Shown: positions 1 to 5,142 of the stretch, piece after piece
Numbering within the stretch: the stretch's first letter is position 1
Layout: every line of letters begins with the position of its first letter
Assembly: GCA_902766575.1 (NCBI GenBank)
Contig: CACXED010000131.1
Coordinates: 1-5,142 of the forward strand
DNA: 5,142 nt
Direction: 5' to 3'
DNA from: an uncultured Ruminococcus sp.
GTDB lineage: Bacteria > Bacillota > Clostridia > Oscillospirales > CAG-272
Notes under the pieces: generated by a model
What the model saw: only the letters and a program-made list of their open reading frames with translations
The model's database searches: none
Told to the model about the DNA's origin: nothing
Position numbers and translations under genes: made by a program

Positions 1-1184
1 AGCATCGCCGCGAGATTCAGATCGTTCACAAAAGCCCACTGCGGCTCGTTTCCCATGAAATAGCCGATGAGCCGCGGATTGGAGGCGTAGCTCTCGATCT
101 GCTTTGCCCAGTCGGCGCAACTGATCTCATACATCGGCGAAAAGACGTCCGGGAAGTCGCGGAACAGCTTCTTCGGCGTCGTCGGAGAGCCTTTGAATAT
201 GTAGGTGAACGGGATCATCGACTCCTCAGCGAGCCTGAGATCGCTCCAGCAGGCGATGGTGTTGAAGCCCCAGTCAGCAAGACGCGATTTGCATAGCTTG
301 CAGAATACCTCGTACCAGTCGGCGCTGAAAACGCGGTAGAGATTGTATTTGTGGAATGAGAAGAAATTGCAGTCGAGGTCTCTCCAGCCCACGCTGCCTC
401 TCGGCGGGAGATACTCGCAGAGCTTCTTTATTCCGGTGAGATTGCAGTCACCGTCGATGGTCACGCAGTCGAGCCCCTTTGAGAAGAAAGCGCAGCCGTC
501 CGGATCGACGAGCCACCAGCGGCTGCCGTCGTTTTCGAGCCGGAAGAAGCCGGTCGCTCCGAAGCGCAGGGACTTGAGTCCTCCATAGGGCGAAAGGCTG
601 TCTGTTTCAAGCCCCGAAAGGTCAGCCTTTGCAAGCTCGTCGGTGAGCCTTGCTTTCATCTCGGCGATGGAGCGCGTCTTTCCCGGCCAGTCGGTGCAGA
701 GCTTCTGTCCGAGCCCGTCGACCAGCTTTACGTCCGGGAGAGGGTAGTCGGGCTCCTCGTCGGCGATATGGAGATCTCTTATGACAAAGTCAGCCTCGCG
801 GAGCTGATCTCCCGCTTCCATTACGAAATACCTGACGTCAGAGGTAGGCATCGGACGCCCGAAGGTCACGGTCTTGAGCTTGCCCGGCGTCCTCGGGAGA
901 AAGAGCACCCGTCCGTTCAGAAAATCAAACGGCAGAGCGATCCGGGTCATCAGATGCGGCAGGAGTCCGATCTTGAATCCGATGAACCGTCCGTCCTCAG
1001 CCTCAAAGCGCCAGAGAAATCCGGCGGAATCGTCGGTCAGATTTTCAATGTCGGCGACGAGGAATTTCCCGCTGCCGCAGGAGAATGGCACGCGGATGCG
1101 TCCCGAGCCTCTTTCAAAGGTGAAGCGCTCTCCGGCGCATTTGACCTTGTCGAGCATGGAGTCTTCGATGATCAGATTTTTCAT
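1..1184 (-). CDS. Agarase-like (GH50-like, clan GH-A) glycoside hydrolase, N-terminal part; runs off the left edge
   Basis: The minus strand reads openly from an ATG at 1184-1182 to the window edge, giving 394 codons with no stop; the C-terminus is outside the window. Residues 1-140 look like a beta-rich accessory domain. A linker with DGLGQ (156-160) and DWPGK (165-169) follows. Then comes a stretch typical of agarase-like glycosidases: TGFFRLE near 211, RWWLVDPDG (222-230), FFSKGLDCV (233-241) and DWGFNTIACWSD (304-315). GYFMGNEP (374-381) carries an Asn-Glu pair, and Glu380 is the likely acid/base residue of a clan GH-A barrel. The nucleophile would lie beyond the edge. There is no signal peptide or membrane segment, so the enzyme is probably cytoplasmic and acts on imported oligosaccharides. 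An AGAAAGGG ribosome site precedes the ATG at slightly long spacing. The fold assignment is fairly firm; the substrate is not, and true agarase activity is not implied. It is transcribed divergently from the Nudix gene. Confidence 0.8.
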   Translation of the reverse strand, partial: MKNLIIEDSMLDKVKCAGERFTFERGSGRIRVPFSCGSGKFLVADIENLTDDSAGFLWRFEAEDGRFIGFKIGLLPHLMTRIALPFDFLNGRVLFLPRTPGKLKTVTFGRPMPTSDVRYFVMEAGDQLREADFVIRDLHIADEEPDYPLPDVKLVDGLGQKLCTDWPGKTRSIAEMKARLTDELAKADLSGLETDSLSPYGGLKSLRFGATGFFRLENDGSRWWLVDPDGCAFFSKGLDCVTIDGDCNLTGIKKLCEYLPPRGSVGWRDLDCNFFSFHKYNLYRVFSADWYEVFCKLCKSRLADWGFNTIACWSDLRLAEESMIPFTYIFKGSPTTPKKLFRDFPDVFSPMYEISCADWAKQIESYASNPRLIGYFMGNEPQWAFVNDLNLAAM

Positions 1185-1246
1185 AGAGTGACAGCCCTTT
1201 CTGAGGAAACGCCGATAATTCAGCATATTCCCGATTATTTTTTTAG

Positions 1247-1275
1247 ATTATACCACATCCGGCGCCGAATTTCAA
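1247..1275 (-). promoter_or_regulatory. SigA-type promoter of the glycoside hydrolase gene
   Basis: Read on the minus strand, TTGAAA (1275-1270) and TATAAT (1252-1247) are separated by exactly 17 bases, with TG one base upstream of the -10 (extended -10). Transcription would start near 1240, giving a leader of about 56 bases before the ATG at 1184. The spacer contains the 8-base palindrome CGGCGCCG (1260-1267), which stands out in AT-rich surroundings and could be an operator. The promoter is well supported by sequence; the operator role is only a possibility. Confidence 0.82.
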
Positions 1276-1325
1276 ACTTTTACGGAAGAATTAAACAAAT
1301 GTTCACAAAAAAATCTCCGCTTTTA

Positions 1326-1354
1326 TTGAAATAAGTCTGTTCATGTGATATAAT
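1326..1354 (+). promoter_or_regulatory. SigA-type promoter of the Nudix hydrolase gene
   Basis: TTGAAA (1326-1331) is followed after 17 bases by TATAAT (1349-1354), with TG one base upstream of the -10. The predicted transcript starts near 1361 and has a leader of about 42 bases. This start lies downstream of the TTG at 1358 and therefore rules that codon out as the translation start. The promoter faces away from the hydrolase promoter, with 50 bases between the two -35 boxes. Confidence 0.82.
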
Positions 1355-1370
1355 AAATTGATAATACCAG

Positions 1371-1390
1371 AATCCGAAGGAATCCGAAAG
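1371..1390 (+). repeat. Tandem 10-bp direct repeat in the Nudix gene leader
   Basis: AATCCGAAGG (1371-1380) is followed immediately by AATCCGAAAG (1381-1390), nine of ten bases identical. The second copy runs into the ribosome binding site. It may be a simple slippage duplication of the purine-rich leader. A role in translation is possible but not shown. Confidence 0.6.
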
Positions 1391-1393
1391 GAG
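1387..1393 (+). promoter_or_regulatory. Ribosome binding site that fixes the Nudix gene start
   Basis: AAAGGAG lies nine bases before the ATG at 1403. It is the only strong Shine-Dalgarno sequence in the leader and selects ATG 1403 over the upstream in-frame TTG at 1358, which sits four bases after the -10 box and has no ribosome site. Confidence 0.85.
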
Positions 1394-1402
1394 AAACCAA
1401 TA

Positions 1403-2140
1403 ATGAACAGTCCTGAAAAGCCGGCGCTCATCGACTTCGGCGACCGGCTCACAGCCGAGACGCTGCTCGGCGTCAGCTATTCGCCGCGGGTTTATCAGAC
1501 GCATGACAATGTCTCGCGCGGGATCTGCGAGATCCGCGTCTGCGGCGTGAATCTCGCCTGCACCGCCTATTCGATCGACGGCGGAAGGTTCGCTCAGGGA
1601 GTGCTCGTCAACCGACGCGACGGCTCGCCGAGCCTGATCCTGACAAACGGCGACACCCGCGCGTCGCAGTCAGAGCTCGCCGAAGCGGTCGACTACTGGG
1701 AGAGCCCCAACGACAACCGGATATTCTGTCTGCACGAAAAGTCCTGCGGAGCGGTCGTTTTCACCGGCGACGGCGAGCAGAGAAAATATCTGATGATCAG
1801 AATGAATCTCGGACACTGCGGTCTGCCAAAGGGTCACATCGAAAAATTCGAGACCGAGGAGATGGCGGCTGTCCGCGAGATCCGCGAGGAGACCGGAGTC
1901 GACGCAAAGCTCATCCCCGGCTTCCGCGAGACGGTCGAGTATCCGATTTCGGCTAAGACACGGAAAATGTCGGTCTATTTCGTCGGACGCTTTGACGGCG
2001 GCGACGTGAGGATACAGGAGTCGGAGATCAAAAGTTACCGTCTCTGTCCCTACGCTGAGGCGCGGGAGTTCATCACTCACGACAACGACCGGGCGGTATT
2101 TGACTCGGCAGTAGCCTGGCTGAACGAGCGGGGCTATTGA
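1403..2140 (+). CDS. Nudix hydrolase (Ap4A-hydrolase-like) with an unassigned N-terminal domain
   Basis: This is a 245-residue protein. The C-terminal half, from about residue 112, begins KSCGAVVF and holds a Nudix box at 144-166 that fits G-x5-E-x7-RE-U-x-EE-x-G-U exactly (Gly144, Glu150, Arg158, Glu159, Glu162, Glu163, Gly165). The metal-binding glutamates are all present, so the enzyme should be active. GHCGLPKGHIE just before and within the box resembles bacterial diadenosine tetraphosphate hydrolases, which cleave Ap4A and related nucleotides in the cytoplasm; the exact substrate cannot be read from sequence. Those enzymes are usually about 140 residues, so residues 1-110 are extra. That segment is soluble, probably mixed alpha/beta, and I do not recognise it. 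The ATG is chosen from the ribosome site and the promoter position. The gene has its own promoter and is convergent with radA, whose stop is 27 bases away. Confidence 0.9.
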   Translation: MNSPEKPALIDFGDRLTAETLLGVSYSPRVYQTHDNVSRGICEIRVCGVNLACTAYSIDGGRFAQGVLVNRRDGSPSLILTNGDTRASQSELAEAVDYWESPNDNRIFCLHEKSCGAVVFTGDGEQRKYLMIRMNLGHCGLPKGHIEKFETEEMAAVREIREETGVDAKLIPGFRETVEYPISAKTRKMSVYFVGRFDGGDVRIQESEIKSYRLCPYAEAREFITHDNDRAVFDSAVAWLNERGY

Positions 2141-2149
2141 TGACAGCTG

Positions 2150-2171
2150 TTGTGCAACGTATGTTGCTCAA
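2150..2171. terminator. Possible weak hairpin between the converging Nudix and radA genes
   Basis: GCAAC (2154-2158) and GTTGC (2163-2167) can pair around a GTAT loop, extended by TTG/CAA across a T-T mismatch. The hairpin fills the 27-base gap and overlaps the radA stop codon. No T-run follows on either strand, so it is at best a weak or factor-dependent terminator, and it may be chance. Confidence 0.25.
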
Positions 2172-3568
2172 TCCTTTGGGCTGACGTCGATCTTGTCAAA
2201 GATGGACTTTACCGGGATCAGCTCGGCTCCATCGAAGCTGAGCGGACGGCGGTTGAGGTTCCTCGCCGGGACTATTATCCGTCTGAATCCGAGCCGGACT
2301 GCCTCCGAGACGCGCTGCTCAAAGTTCTGCACCGCGCGGCACTCGCCCGCAAGCCCTATCTCGCCGATAGCTATCAGATCGTCGGCGACCGGCTCGTCGC
2401 GTATCGAGCTTATAAGCGACATTGCGACCGCGAGATCTGCCGCCGGTTCGTCGATGTGAAGTCCGCCGATGACGTTCAGATATGCGTCGTTGACCGAGAA
2501 TCTGTAGCCGAGCCGCTTTTCGAGCACCGCTAAGATCAGGCACATCCGGTTGTAGTCGATGCCGTTGGAGGTCCGACGCGGAGACGGATAGCTCGTCTGG
2601 GCTACAAGCGCCTGAACCTCGGCGATGATCGGGCGCGTACCCTCCATGACGCAGACTGCGCAGTTGCCCGAGACGCCCTTGGGACGCCCCTCGAGCAGCG
2701 CTTCGGACGGGTTCGTGACCTCCTCAAGCCCGCAGTCGGACATTTCGAACATTCCGATCTCGTTCGTCGAGCCGAAGCGGTTCTTGATCGCGCGGATTAT
2801 CCGGTAGGAGCGGAGCTTCTCGCCCTCAAAGTAGAGCACCGCGTCGACCATATGCTCGAGCACCTTTGGCCCGGCGATGCCGCCCTCCTTGTTGACGTGT
2901 CCGACCATAATGACCGAGACGCCCTCGTTCTTCGCCTTGGATATGAACGCGAGCGCGGTCTCGCGGACCTGAGTGACGCTTCCGGGCGCGCTGGCGATAT
3001 GCTCGTCGAACATAGTCTGGATCGAGTCGACGATCACGACGTCCGGGTGCAGCTTGTCGATCTGCGGGATTATGCGCGAGACGTTCGATTCGGTCAGCAC
3101 ATAGAGGCTCTTACCGGTAACGCCGAGCCGCTTTGCGCGCAGCTTGAGCTGTCCCTGCGATTCCTCTCCGGAGACGTAGAGCACCTTGCGTTCGCCCGAG
3201 CCGGTCGGCTCGCAGAGCGACGACGAGATCTGCAAAAGCAGCGTGGATTTTCCGATACCCGGCTCTCCGGCGAGCAGAACGACCGAGCCGTGTACCAGCC
3301 CTCCGCCGAGCACCCGGTCGAGCTCGCCCATTCCGGTGGTCGAGCGTATGAAGTCGGGCAGCTCGAGCTCGTCAAAGCGGACGACCTCGGACTCATATTC
3401 GGGCGCGAGACGCTTAATCGAGCGCGCCGCTGCCGAGACCTGAGTCTCGACGATCGGCTCGCCCTCCTCCATAGTGTTCCAGGCGCCGCAGGAGGGGCAT
3501 TTCCCGTACCATTTTGAAGTCGTATGTCCGCATTCGGAGCAGGTAAAGACAGATTTTGGAGTTTTCAT
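2168..3568 (-). CDS. radA: DNA repair protein RadA (branch migration ATPase)
   Basis: This is a 466-residue protein, close to the usual 450-460. The domains are in canonical order. A C4 zinc finger (Cys10, Cys13, Cys24, Cys27) comes first. A RecA-like ATPase follows, with Walker A GEPGIGKST (101-109) and Walker B VVIVDSIQT (177-185). The RadA signature KNRFG is at 262-266, and a Lon-protease-like C-terminal domain runs from about 330 to 460. RadA is a cytoplasmic helicase-like motor that extends heteroduplex DNA during recombination and processes branched intermediates alongside RecA. The ATG at 3568 is chosen because the zinc finger begins just after it and AAGGAAAAA (3583-3575) precedes it. 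The reading frame stays open upstream to 3904, but that part crosses the promoter and the tRNA and is not coding. In many Bacillota radA is next to disA; here the downstream neighbour is the convergent Nudix gene. All motifs are intact. Confidence 0.97.
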   Translation of the reverse strand: MKTPKSVFTCSECGHTTSKWYGKCPSCGAWNTMEEGEPIVETQVSAAARSIKRLAPEYESEVVRFDELELPDFIRSTTGMGELDRVLGGGLVHGSVVLLAGEPGIGKSTLLLQISSSLCEPTGSGERKVLYVSGEESQGQLKLRAKRLGVTGKSLYVLTESNVSRIIPQIDKLHPDVVIVDSIQTMFDEHIASAPGSVTQVRETALAFISKAKNEGVSVIMVGHVNKEGGIAGPKVLEHMVDAVLYFEGEKLRSYRIIRAIKNRFGSTNEIGMFEMSDCGLEEVTNPSEALLEGRPKGVSGNCAVCVMEGTRPIIAEVQALVAQTSYPSPRRTSNGIDYNRMCLILAVLEKRLGYRFSVNDAYLNVIGGLHIDEPAADLAVAMSLISSIRDEPVADDLIAIGEIGLAGECRAVQNFEQRVSEAVRLGFRRIIVPARNLNRRPLSFDGAELIPVKSIFDKIDVSPKD

Positions 3569-3601
3569 GATCGCTTTTTCCTTGAAATTGATGTTTCTTA
3601 C

Positions 3602-3630
3602 ATTATAATATATTCTGCGCGATTTGTCAA
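3602..3630 (-). promoter_or_regulatory. Consensus SigA promoter of radA
   Basis: On the minus strand TTGACA (3630-3625) and TATAAT (3607-3602) are separated by exactly 17 bases, a full match to the housekeeping consensus. Transcription should start near 3595, leaving a short leader of about 27 bases before the radA ATG. Confidence 0.88.
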
Positions 3631-3669
3631 CCGTCAGAAAAAATAAATTGAGAAATTTCAAAAAACCTA

Positions 3670-3698
3670 TTGACAAATGATTTCTGTTGTGGTATAAT
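3670..3698 (+). promoter_or_regulatory. Consensus SigA promoter of tRNA-Leu
   Basis: TTGACA (3670-3675), a 17-base spacer and TATAAT (3693-3698), with TG one base before the -10, make an ideal extended promoter. The A/T-rich stretch upstream (about 3638-3666) could act as an UP element. The start is expected near 3705, so the tRNA precursor would have a 5' leader of about 32 bases to be trimmed by RNase P. Any read-through would also feed trpS. Confidence 0.9.
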
Positions 3699-3736
3699 AT
3701 TATACGTTGAAGGGAAGACCTGAGACAAACCAATAT

Positions 3737-3820
3737 GCGAGAGTGGCGGAATTGGCAGACGCGCACGTTTGAGGTGCGTGTGGTTACACCATACGGGTTC
3801 AAGTCCCGTCTCTCGCACCA
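3737..3820 (+). tRNA. tRNA-Leu (anticodon GAG)
   Basis: The 84-base gene folds as a class II tRNA. The acceptor stem GCGAGAG/CTCTCGC is perfectly paired. The D stem is GCG/CGC around an AATTGGCAG-type loop. The anticodon stem CACGT/GCGTG encloses the loop TTGAGGT, with anticodon GAG at 3771-3773. A long variable arm TGGT/ACCA and the T arm ACGGG-TTCAAGT-CCCGT follow. The discriminator A and the 3' CCA are encoded. The long variable arm, A73 and anticodon identify leucine. It decodes CTC and CTT, and CTC is a common leucine codon in the neighbouring genes. Confidence 0.97.
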
Positions 3821-3821
3821 G

Positions 3822-3853
3822 AGCGCCCGAAGCATCGGACGCTTATTTTTTTT
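3822..3853 (+). terminator. Rho-independent terminator after tRNA-Leu
   Basis: AGCG-C-CCGA (3822-3830) pairs with TCGG-A-CGCT (3835-3843) around an AGCA loop, with one C-A mismatch inside the stem. TTA and then eight T residues (3846-3853) follow. It starts two bases after the tRNA CCA end, so it should both stop transcription and protect or guide 3' processing. The mismatch may allow some read-through into trpS. Confidence 0.82.
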
Positions 3854-3915
3854 AGAAAATCCTGGAGAGGTGTAAACCCGCTCGTCAAAAATATATTCGA
3901 ACAAGGAGAGTTATC

Positions 3916-4995
3916 ATGTCGAAAATCATTCTTACCGGAGACCGTCCGACCGGAAAGCTCCATATCGGTCACTACATCGGCTCATTGAAGCGCCGCGTCG
4001 CGCTGCAGAATTCGGGCGAATTTGACGCTATCAATATCATGATCGCCGACGCTCAGGCGCTGACCGACAACTTCGACAACCCTGAGAAAATACGCCAGAA
4101 CATCATCGAGGTTGCGCTCGACTATCTGTCCGCCGGGATCGACCCGTCGAAAACGACTATCCTGATCCAGTCTATGATCCCCGAGCTGACCTTCTACTAT
4201 ATGAATCTCGTCACCGTTTCGCGTCTCCAGAGAAATCCGACCGTCAAGGCTGAAATCCAGATGCGCAACTTCGAGACGAGTATCCCGGTCGGCTTCTTCT
4301 GCTACCCGATCAGTCAGGCGGCGGATATCACCGCGTTCAAGGCTAACGTCGTTCCGGTCGGAGAGGATCAGCTCCCGATGCTTGAGCAGACTCGCGAGAT
4401 CGTCAGAAAATTCAACGACACCTATCACTGCAATGTCCTCGTCGAGCCCGAGGCTCAGTTAGCCGCCGAATCTGCCGCTCGCAGACTGCCCGGAACCGAC
4501 GGCAGCGCAAAGATGTCGAAGTCGCTCGGCAACTGCATCTACCTCTCCGATACGCCCGCAGACGTCAAGACCAAGGTCATGAGTATGTACACCGATCCCG
4601 ATCACATCAAGATCACCGACCCCGGCAAGGTCGAGGGCAACACGGTGTTCACCTATCTCGACGCTTTCTCGAAGCCCGAGCATTTCGCCGAGTATCTGCC
4701 CGACTACGCGAACCTCGACGAGCTCAAGGATCATTATCGCCGCGGCGGGCTCGGAGACGTCAAGGTCAAGAAGTTCCTGCTCGCCGTCCTCGAGGAAGAG
4801 CTGTCGCCGATCCGCGCACGCAGGGCAGAGTACCAGAAGGACATCGCCGGAGTTTATGAAATTCTCAAAGCCGGAACCGAGAAAGCTCGCGAGGTCGCCG
4901 CTCAGACTCTCGACGAGGTGCGCTCGGCGATGAAGATCAACTACTTCACCGACGCCGCTCTGATCGCGGAGCAGGCTGAGAAGTACAAGGCTTAA
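3916..4995 (+). CDS. trpS: Tryptophanyl-tRNA synthetase
   Basis: This is a 359-residue class I aminoacyl-tRNA synthetase, slightly longer than the typical 330-340. It activates tryptophan with ATP and charges tRNA-Trp in the cytoplasm. The N-terminus TGDRPTGKLHIGHYIGSL (7-24) holds the HIGH signature at 16-19. PVGEDQLPMLEQTREI (147-162) is the conserved TrpRS core, and KMSKS is at 199-203 within GTDGSAKMSKSLGN. The C-terminal helical part (about 250-359) is the anticodon-binding region. All signatures are intact. The ATG at 3916 is preceded by AAGGAGAG (3903-3910) at good spacing, and the HIGH motif position fits this start. The gene lies 95 bases after tRNA-Leu. I see no convincing promoter of its own after the tRNA terminator (only a weak TATATT at 3892-3897 without a -35), and the gap is too short for a T-box leader. 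It ends at a strong terminator. Confidence 0.97.
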   Translation: MSKIILTGDRPTGKLHIGHYIGSLKRRVALQNSGEFDAINIMIADAQALTDNFDNPEKIRQNIIEVALDYLSAGIDPSKTTILIQSMIPELTFYYMNLVTVSRLQRNPTVKAEIQMRNFETSIPVGFFCYPISQAADITAFKANVVPVGEDQLPMLEQTREIVRKFNDTYHCNVLVEPEAQLAAESAARRLPGTDGSAKMSKSLGNCIYLSDTPADVKTKVMSMYTDPDHIKITDPGKVEGNTVFTYLDAFSKPEHFAEYLPDYANLDELKDHYRRGGLGDVKVKKFLLAVLEEELSPIRARRAEYQKDIAGVYEILKAGTEKAREVAAQTLDEVRSAMKINYFTDAALIAEQAEKYKA

Positions 4996-4999
4996 CAAG

Positions 5000-5024
5000 A
5001 AATCCGCCCTCGGGCGGATTTTTT
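5000..5024. terminator. Rho-independent terminator after trpS
   Basis: AAATCCGCC (5000-5008) pairs perfectly with GGCGGATTT (5013-5021) around a CTCG loop, and the plus-strand T-run goes on to 5024. The trpS stop codon ends at 4995, four bases before the stem. On the minus strand the hairpin follows directly after the stop of the converging gene at 5023, with a weaker U-rich tail, so it may serve both genes. Confidence 0.92.
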
Positions 5025-5142
5025 ATATGAACGGTCGGCGGTCGAGGACGAGCTTCATTGGGAAGTCGGTGATCAGCTCGCCGCGCAGAGTCTGCTGTAG
5101 CTCGGCGAGCGCGCAGACCGCTCCGAACAGCATATGCAGGTC
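5023..5142 (-). CDS. C-terminal end of an unrecognised protein; enters from the right edge
   Basis: The minus strand is open from the window edge to a TAA at 5025-5023, giving 39 residues. Codon use (CTC, GCG, GTC, GAC rich in G/C third positions) matches the neighbouring genes, and the stop falls right at the terminator, so a real gene end is likely. The visible tail starts with a small alanine- and leucine-rich helix (HMLFGAVCALAELQQTL) and ends with ITDFPMKLVLDRRPFI. I do not recognise the family, and too little is visible to assign a function. It converges on trpS. Confidence 0.6.
   Translation of the reverse strand, partial: DLHMLFGAVCALAELQQTLRGELITDFPMKLVLDRRPFI

Noticed and set aside
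768..1334. Plus-strand open frame of 188 codons and the nested frame at 874-1191
   Set aside because: They lie antisense to the glycoside hydrolase gene, have low-complexity or arginine/serine-rich products and no ribosome site; a by-product of GC-rich codon use.
1358..1402. Upstream TTG start for the Nudix protein, adding 15 residues
   Set aside because: The TTG is four bases after the -10 box, before the expected transcript start, and has no ribosome site. ATG 1403 has AAAGGAG at good spacing.
2852..3517. Plus-strand open frame of 221 codons opposite radA, and other frames at 2150-2807 and 3186-3443
   Set aside because: Mirror images of a firmly identified radA, with no recognisable motifs and no ribosome sites.
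3569..3904. N-terminal extension of RadA by 112 residues
   Set aside because: The open frame crosses the radA promoter, the divergent tRNA promoter and the tRNA gene. The conserved zinc finger starts right after ATG 3568.
3821..3915. T-box riboswitch or attenuator controlling trpS
   Set aside because: The region is under 100 bases and contains no T-box sequence or specifier stem. Five-base GAGCG/CGCTC pairing (3821-3825 with 3879-3883) could compete with the terminator but is too short to claim.
3982..4998. Minus-strand open frames opposite trpS (148 and 179 codons)
   Set aside because: Antisense shadows of trpS. Their Asp/Arg/Leu/Val-rich composition is what the reverse complement of this codon usage gives.
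1..5142. Defence system, mobile element or CRISPR array
   Set aside because: No repeats with spacers, transposase, integrase or toxin-antitoxin-like genes are visible, and composition is uniform across the genes.

Overview
The window looks like a chromosomal core segment from an anaerobic member of the Bacillota, probably a fairly GC-rich Clostridia lineage of gut type. This is an inference. It rests on GC-rich coding sequence with many CTC, ATC and GAC codons, very AT-rich intergenic gaps, strong AGGAG-type ribosome binding sites, near-consensus SigA promoters, a tRNA gene with encoded CCA, and the protein types present. I see no phage, plasmid, insertion sequence, CRISPR or toxin-antitoxin signal.

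Layout, left to right. (1) Positions 1-1184, minus strand: the first 394 codons of a large protein that runs off the left edge. It resembles agarase-like (GH50-like, clan GH-A) glycoside hydrolases and has no signal peptide. (2) Positions 1185-1402: an AT-rich divergent promoter region. Two back-to-back promoters, both TTGAAA-17-TATAAT with an extended -10, serve the hydrolase (minus) and a Nudix hydrolase (plus). (3) Positions 1403-2140, plus: a 245-residue protein with a C-terminal Nudix domain of Ap4A-hydrolase type and an N-terminal domain I do not recognise. (4) Positions 2168-3568, minus: a complete radA, convergent with the Nudix gene across a 27-bp gap. (5) Positions 3569-3736: a second divergent promoter region, with two exact-consensus TTGACA-17-TATAAT promoters for radA (minus) and a tRNA gene (plus). 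(6) Positions 3737-3820, plus: tRNA-Leu(GAG), followed by a terminator hairpin. (7) Positions 3916-4995, plus: a complete trpS. (8) Positions 5000-5024: a strong terminator, followed by the last 39 codons of an unrecognised minus-strand gene that enters from the right edge.

The genes do not form one operon. The strands alternate and each transcription unit is short. radA (recombination and repair), tRNA-Leu and trpS (translation) are housekeeping genes. The Nudix protein probably removes dinucleoside polyphosphates or related nucleotides, and the hydrolase probably acts on intracellular oligosaccharides. I found no convincing new multi-gene system. The points most worth a second look are the cytoplasmic agarase-like enzyme, the unassigned N-terminal domain on the Nudix protein, and the tRNA-Leu/terminator/trpS arrangement, which lacks a T-box and an obvious trpS promoter.
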